A stretch of 20,601 bases of DNA, from positions 1-20,601 of IMG/VR virus record IMGVR_UViG_3300021378_000206. One strand, written 5' to 3'. A program made the translations under genes and the position numbers. The stretch is from a virus. Shown here piece after piece: positions 19,034 through 20,601 of this stretch. The number at the start of each line of letters is the position of its first letter. Position 1 is the first letter of the stretch. The notes under the pieces are model-generated. The model did not search any database. It was not told the origin of the DNA and was given only the letters and a program-made list of their open reading frames with translations.

Positions 19034-20373
19034 ATTTAGAAATGTTTACAGAAGAGCTGAAGGGTAATAACTATCCAATCTCAAAGGTTGCCTCTAACGA
19101 ATGGAAATCATTCGCAATGTATACCGTTGAGAGTCGTGCTATTCCTAATATGATTGATGGTCTTAAACCTGTTCAGAGGTTCTACCTTTATTCTTCATTA
19201 TTAAATAGCAAGAAGGATTTCAAAAAGGTATCTGCGGTGTCAGGTATTATTTCTGATTACGGTTATAACCACGGAGAATCATCTGCGGCTGGTGCAGGAC
19301 AACTGATGGCTGCTGAATGGAATAACAACATCTGCTTAATTGAAGGTCGTGGATCATTTGGTACTCGATTGGTTCAAGAAGCTGGTGCTGCTCGTTATGT
19401 CTATTCAAGAGTACATGATAATTTCAATAAGTACATTAAGGATATTGATTTAAGTCCTATTCACGAAGATCCTGAGCATCAACCTCCATCATTCTATTTG
19501 CCAATTCTACCTTTAGTGTTGGTCAATGGAACAAAAGGTATTGCGACAGGATTTGCGACTAACATCCTACCACACAACCCAAAAGATTTAAAGAGAGCTT
19601 GTTTACAATATTTAGATAAAGGCAAAATAACTACAAAGCCTAAAGTAATGTTTCCTGAGTTCAAAGGAATGGTTGAGCAATCCAAAGAGGACCCAACCAA
19701 ATATGTTTCGTATGGTATCTTCAAACGTACTGGTAAAACAGGCGTCTCCATCACAGAGGTACCATACGGATTTGACCGAGAAGGATATGTAAAGGTACTC
19801 GATAAGCTCGAGGAAGATGGAGATATTGTATCCTACGAAGATAAATGTAATAAGGAAGGTTTCCGATTTGAAGTAAAGCTCAAATTGTCTTCGGTTAAAT
19901 GGACAGATACCAAACTTATTACCAAGTTTAAACTCAGTAAGCCATTTGCTCAAAACCTAACAGTTATTGATTTTGATGGTAAACTTCGCGAATACACAGA
20001 TGCTCGAGACCTTGTAAAGGACTTTTGTGATTACCGCCTTGGTATATTGCAGCAGAGAATTGACGCTCGTATAGAAGAGTTTAATGAAGAGGTCCGATGG
20101 CTTAATGTCAAAATGGAATTCATTCAAGCAAATATTGATGATCGTATAGTATATAAAAATAATACTAAAGAACAGGTCGTCAATCAAATAATGCAAGAGA
20201 CATCTGCGCTAGGAGGTGACACAAACAGATTGCTCGCATTAAGTTTCTTAAATGCAACAAATGAAGAAATTGTAAAGTTAAAGAAACAGATTGAAGAATC
20301 TAAAACAACATTAAGCTTTTGGCAATCAACCAATCCTGCCGAACAATTTAATACTGACTTGGAGAATGTATAA
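19030..20373 (+). CDS. 52: Type II DNA topoisomerase, medium (DNA-cleaving) subunit gp52
   Basis: Forms the transient protein-DNA phosphotyrosine bond; corresponds to GyrA/ParC. 447 aa, close to T4 gp52 (441). The winged-helix region shows SRAIPNMIDGLKPVQRFYLY (35-54), YNHGESSAAGAG (79-90), GRGSFGTR and the active-site GAARYVYSR with Tyr123 as nucleophile. Then the tower (LPLVLVNGTKGIATGFATNI) and a long C-terminal coiled coil (about 360-430) that forms the exit gate. There is no GyrA-type beta-pinwheel, so it should relax rather than supercoil. Co-translated with the large subunit (4-nt overlap) and with the next gene (1-nt overlap). Confidence 0.95.
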   Translation: MNLEMFTEELKGNNYPISKVASNEWKSFAMYTVESRAIPNMIDGLKPVQRFYLYSSLLNSKKDFKKVSAVSGIISDYGYNHGESSAAGAGQLMAAEWNNNICLIEGRGSFGTRLVQEAGAARYVYSRVHDNFNKYIKDIDLSPIHEDPEHQPPSFYLPILPLVLVNGTKGIATGFATNILPHNPKDLKRACLQYLDKGKITTKPKVMFPEFKGMVEQSKEDPTKYVSYGIFKRTGKTGVSITEVPYGFDREGYVKVLDKLEEDGDIVSYEDKCNKEGFRFEVKLKLSSVKWTDTKLITKFKLSKPFAQNLTVIDFDGKLREYTDARDLVKDFCDYRLGILQQRIDARIEEFNEEVRWLNVKMEFIQANIDDRIVYKNNTKEQVVNQIMQETSALGGDTNRLLALSFLNATNEEIVKLKKQIEESKTTLSFWQSTNPAEQFNTDLENV

Positions 20374-20601
20374 TGGAAAATAAAATAGTTAAAGTAGAAC
20401 TTGACACAAGCACTTATATAGATGAGCACGGAGTATCTATTGTTGTCTATATGGGTGAAGGATCATGTGATCCTTTAGTTGAACATACGTTTGATTGGGA
20501 AACCATGATAGAGAATCATTTTGAGTCTTATACGGTTAATGATAAGATTCGAGAAATGGATACAATGGATGCTGGGCTGCTTGTAGATAAATTAGAAGAA
20601 A
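20373..20601 (+). CDS. Partial gene downstream of gp52, unknown function
   Basis: ATG in TAATG overlapping the gp52 stop; 76 codons are visible before the right edge. The protein is acidic, with an N-terminal beta segment (KIVKVELDTSTYIDEHGVSI), GEGSCDPLVEHTFDWE and helical Asp/Glu-rich sequence after it (NDKIREMDTMDAGLLVDKLEE). No motif recognised. Co-translation with the topoisomerase suggests an early gene. Confidence 0.75.
   Translation, partial: MENKIVKVELDTSTYIDEHGVSIVVYMGEGSCDPLVEHTFDWETMIENHFESYTVNDKIREMDTMDAGLLVDKLEE

Noticed and set aside
19612-19953. 113-aa minus-strand open frame opposite gp52
   Set aside because: Antisense shadow of the topoisomerase gene, no start signals.
1-20601. 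CRISPR array, insertion sequence or integrase/attachment site
   Set aside because: No regularly spaced repeats, transposase or recombinase motifs were seen; the tRNA genes show no flanking duplicated 3' ends that would suggest an att site.

Overview
The window is an AT-rich, densely packed piece of a T4-like (Straboviridae-type core) myovirus genome. Three things show this: the collinear replication block gp33-gp59-gp32-uvsX-gp41, a two-gene type II topoisomerase (gp39/60 fusion plus gp52), and octamers matching the T4 late promoter TATAAATA. The accessory genes (heme oxygenase with a ferredoxin-dependent bilin reductase, an IscA/HesB-like protein, an EF-hand membrane protein, many tiny membrane proteins) are of the kind seen in marine T4-like phages. 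No photosynthesis gene is visible. The bilin reductase resembles PcyA rather than cyanophage PebS, which fits the PcyX type reported from uncultured oceanic phages with probable heterotrophic hosts (SAR11-type pelagiphage is one possibility). The host cannot be fixed from this window.

Layout. 1-1212 (-): 5' part of a probable virion-internal protein behind a late promoter. 1264-5894 (-): replication/recombination/late-transcription block. 5895-6440: control region with three tandem sigma70-type promoters, two mini-ORFs, a hairpin and an 11-bp inverted repeat. 6441-7755 (-): bilin reductase and heme oxygenase. 7803-7814: a palindromic late promoter that can fire both ways. 7855-9916 (+): lipase-like protein, small membrane proteins, A-type Fe-S carrier and a zinc-ribbon mini-protein. 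9921-16879 (-): a long series of overlapping small genes that includes a tail-fibre-like protein, a eukaryotic-type phosphomannomutase homologue, an HExxH metalloprotease and two tRNA-Arg genes. 16880-17206: divergent control region. 17207-20601 (+): topoisomerase operon and a partial gene.

Regulation can be read with unusual clarity. Eight sites share TTGACA-17 bp-TATAAT (seven perfect, one 5/6 in the -10), usually preceded by CTA, and sit in front of replication, topoisomerase and small early-type genes. TATAAATA octamers sit in front of the virion-type gene and between the bilin and lipase operons. This suggests that bilin synthesis is a late function, switched on through gp33 and its partners. 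The replication genes work together as in T4: gp59 loads helicase gp41 onto gp32-coated DNA, UvsX drives strand invasion, and the topoisomerase relieves supercoils.

Most notable points: a PcyX-like reductase with the PcyA Glu76 position changed to Lys; the palindromic late promoter joining two accessory operons; a gp32 without any cysteine; a T4-type capsid-targeting N-terminus on the left-edge protein; and the mini-ORF/promoter array upstream of gp33.
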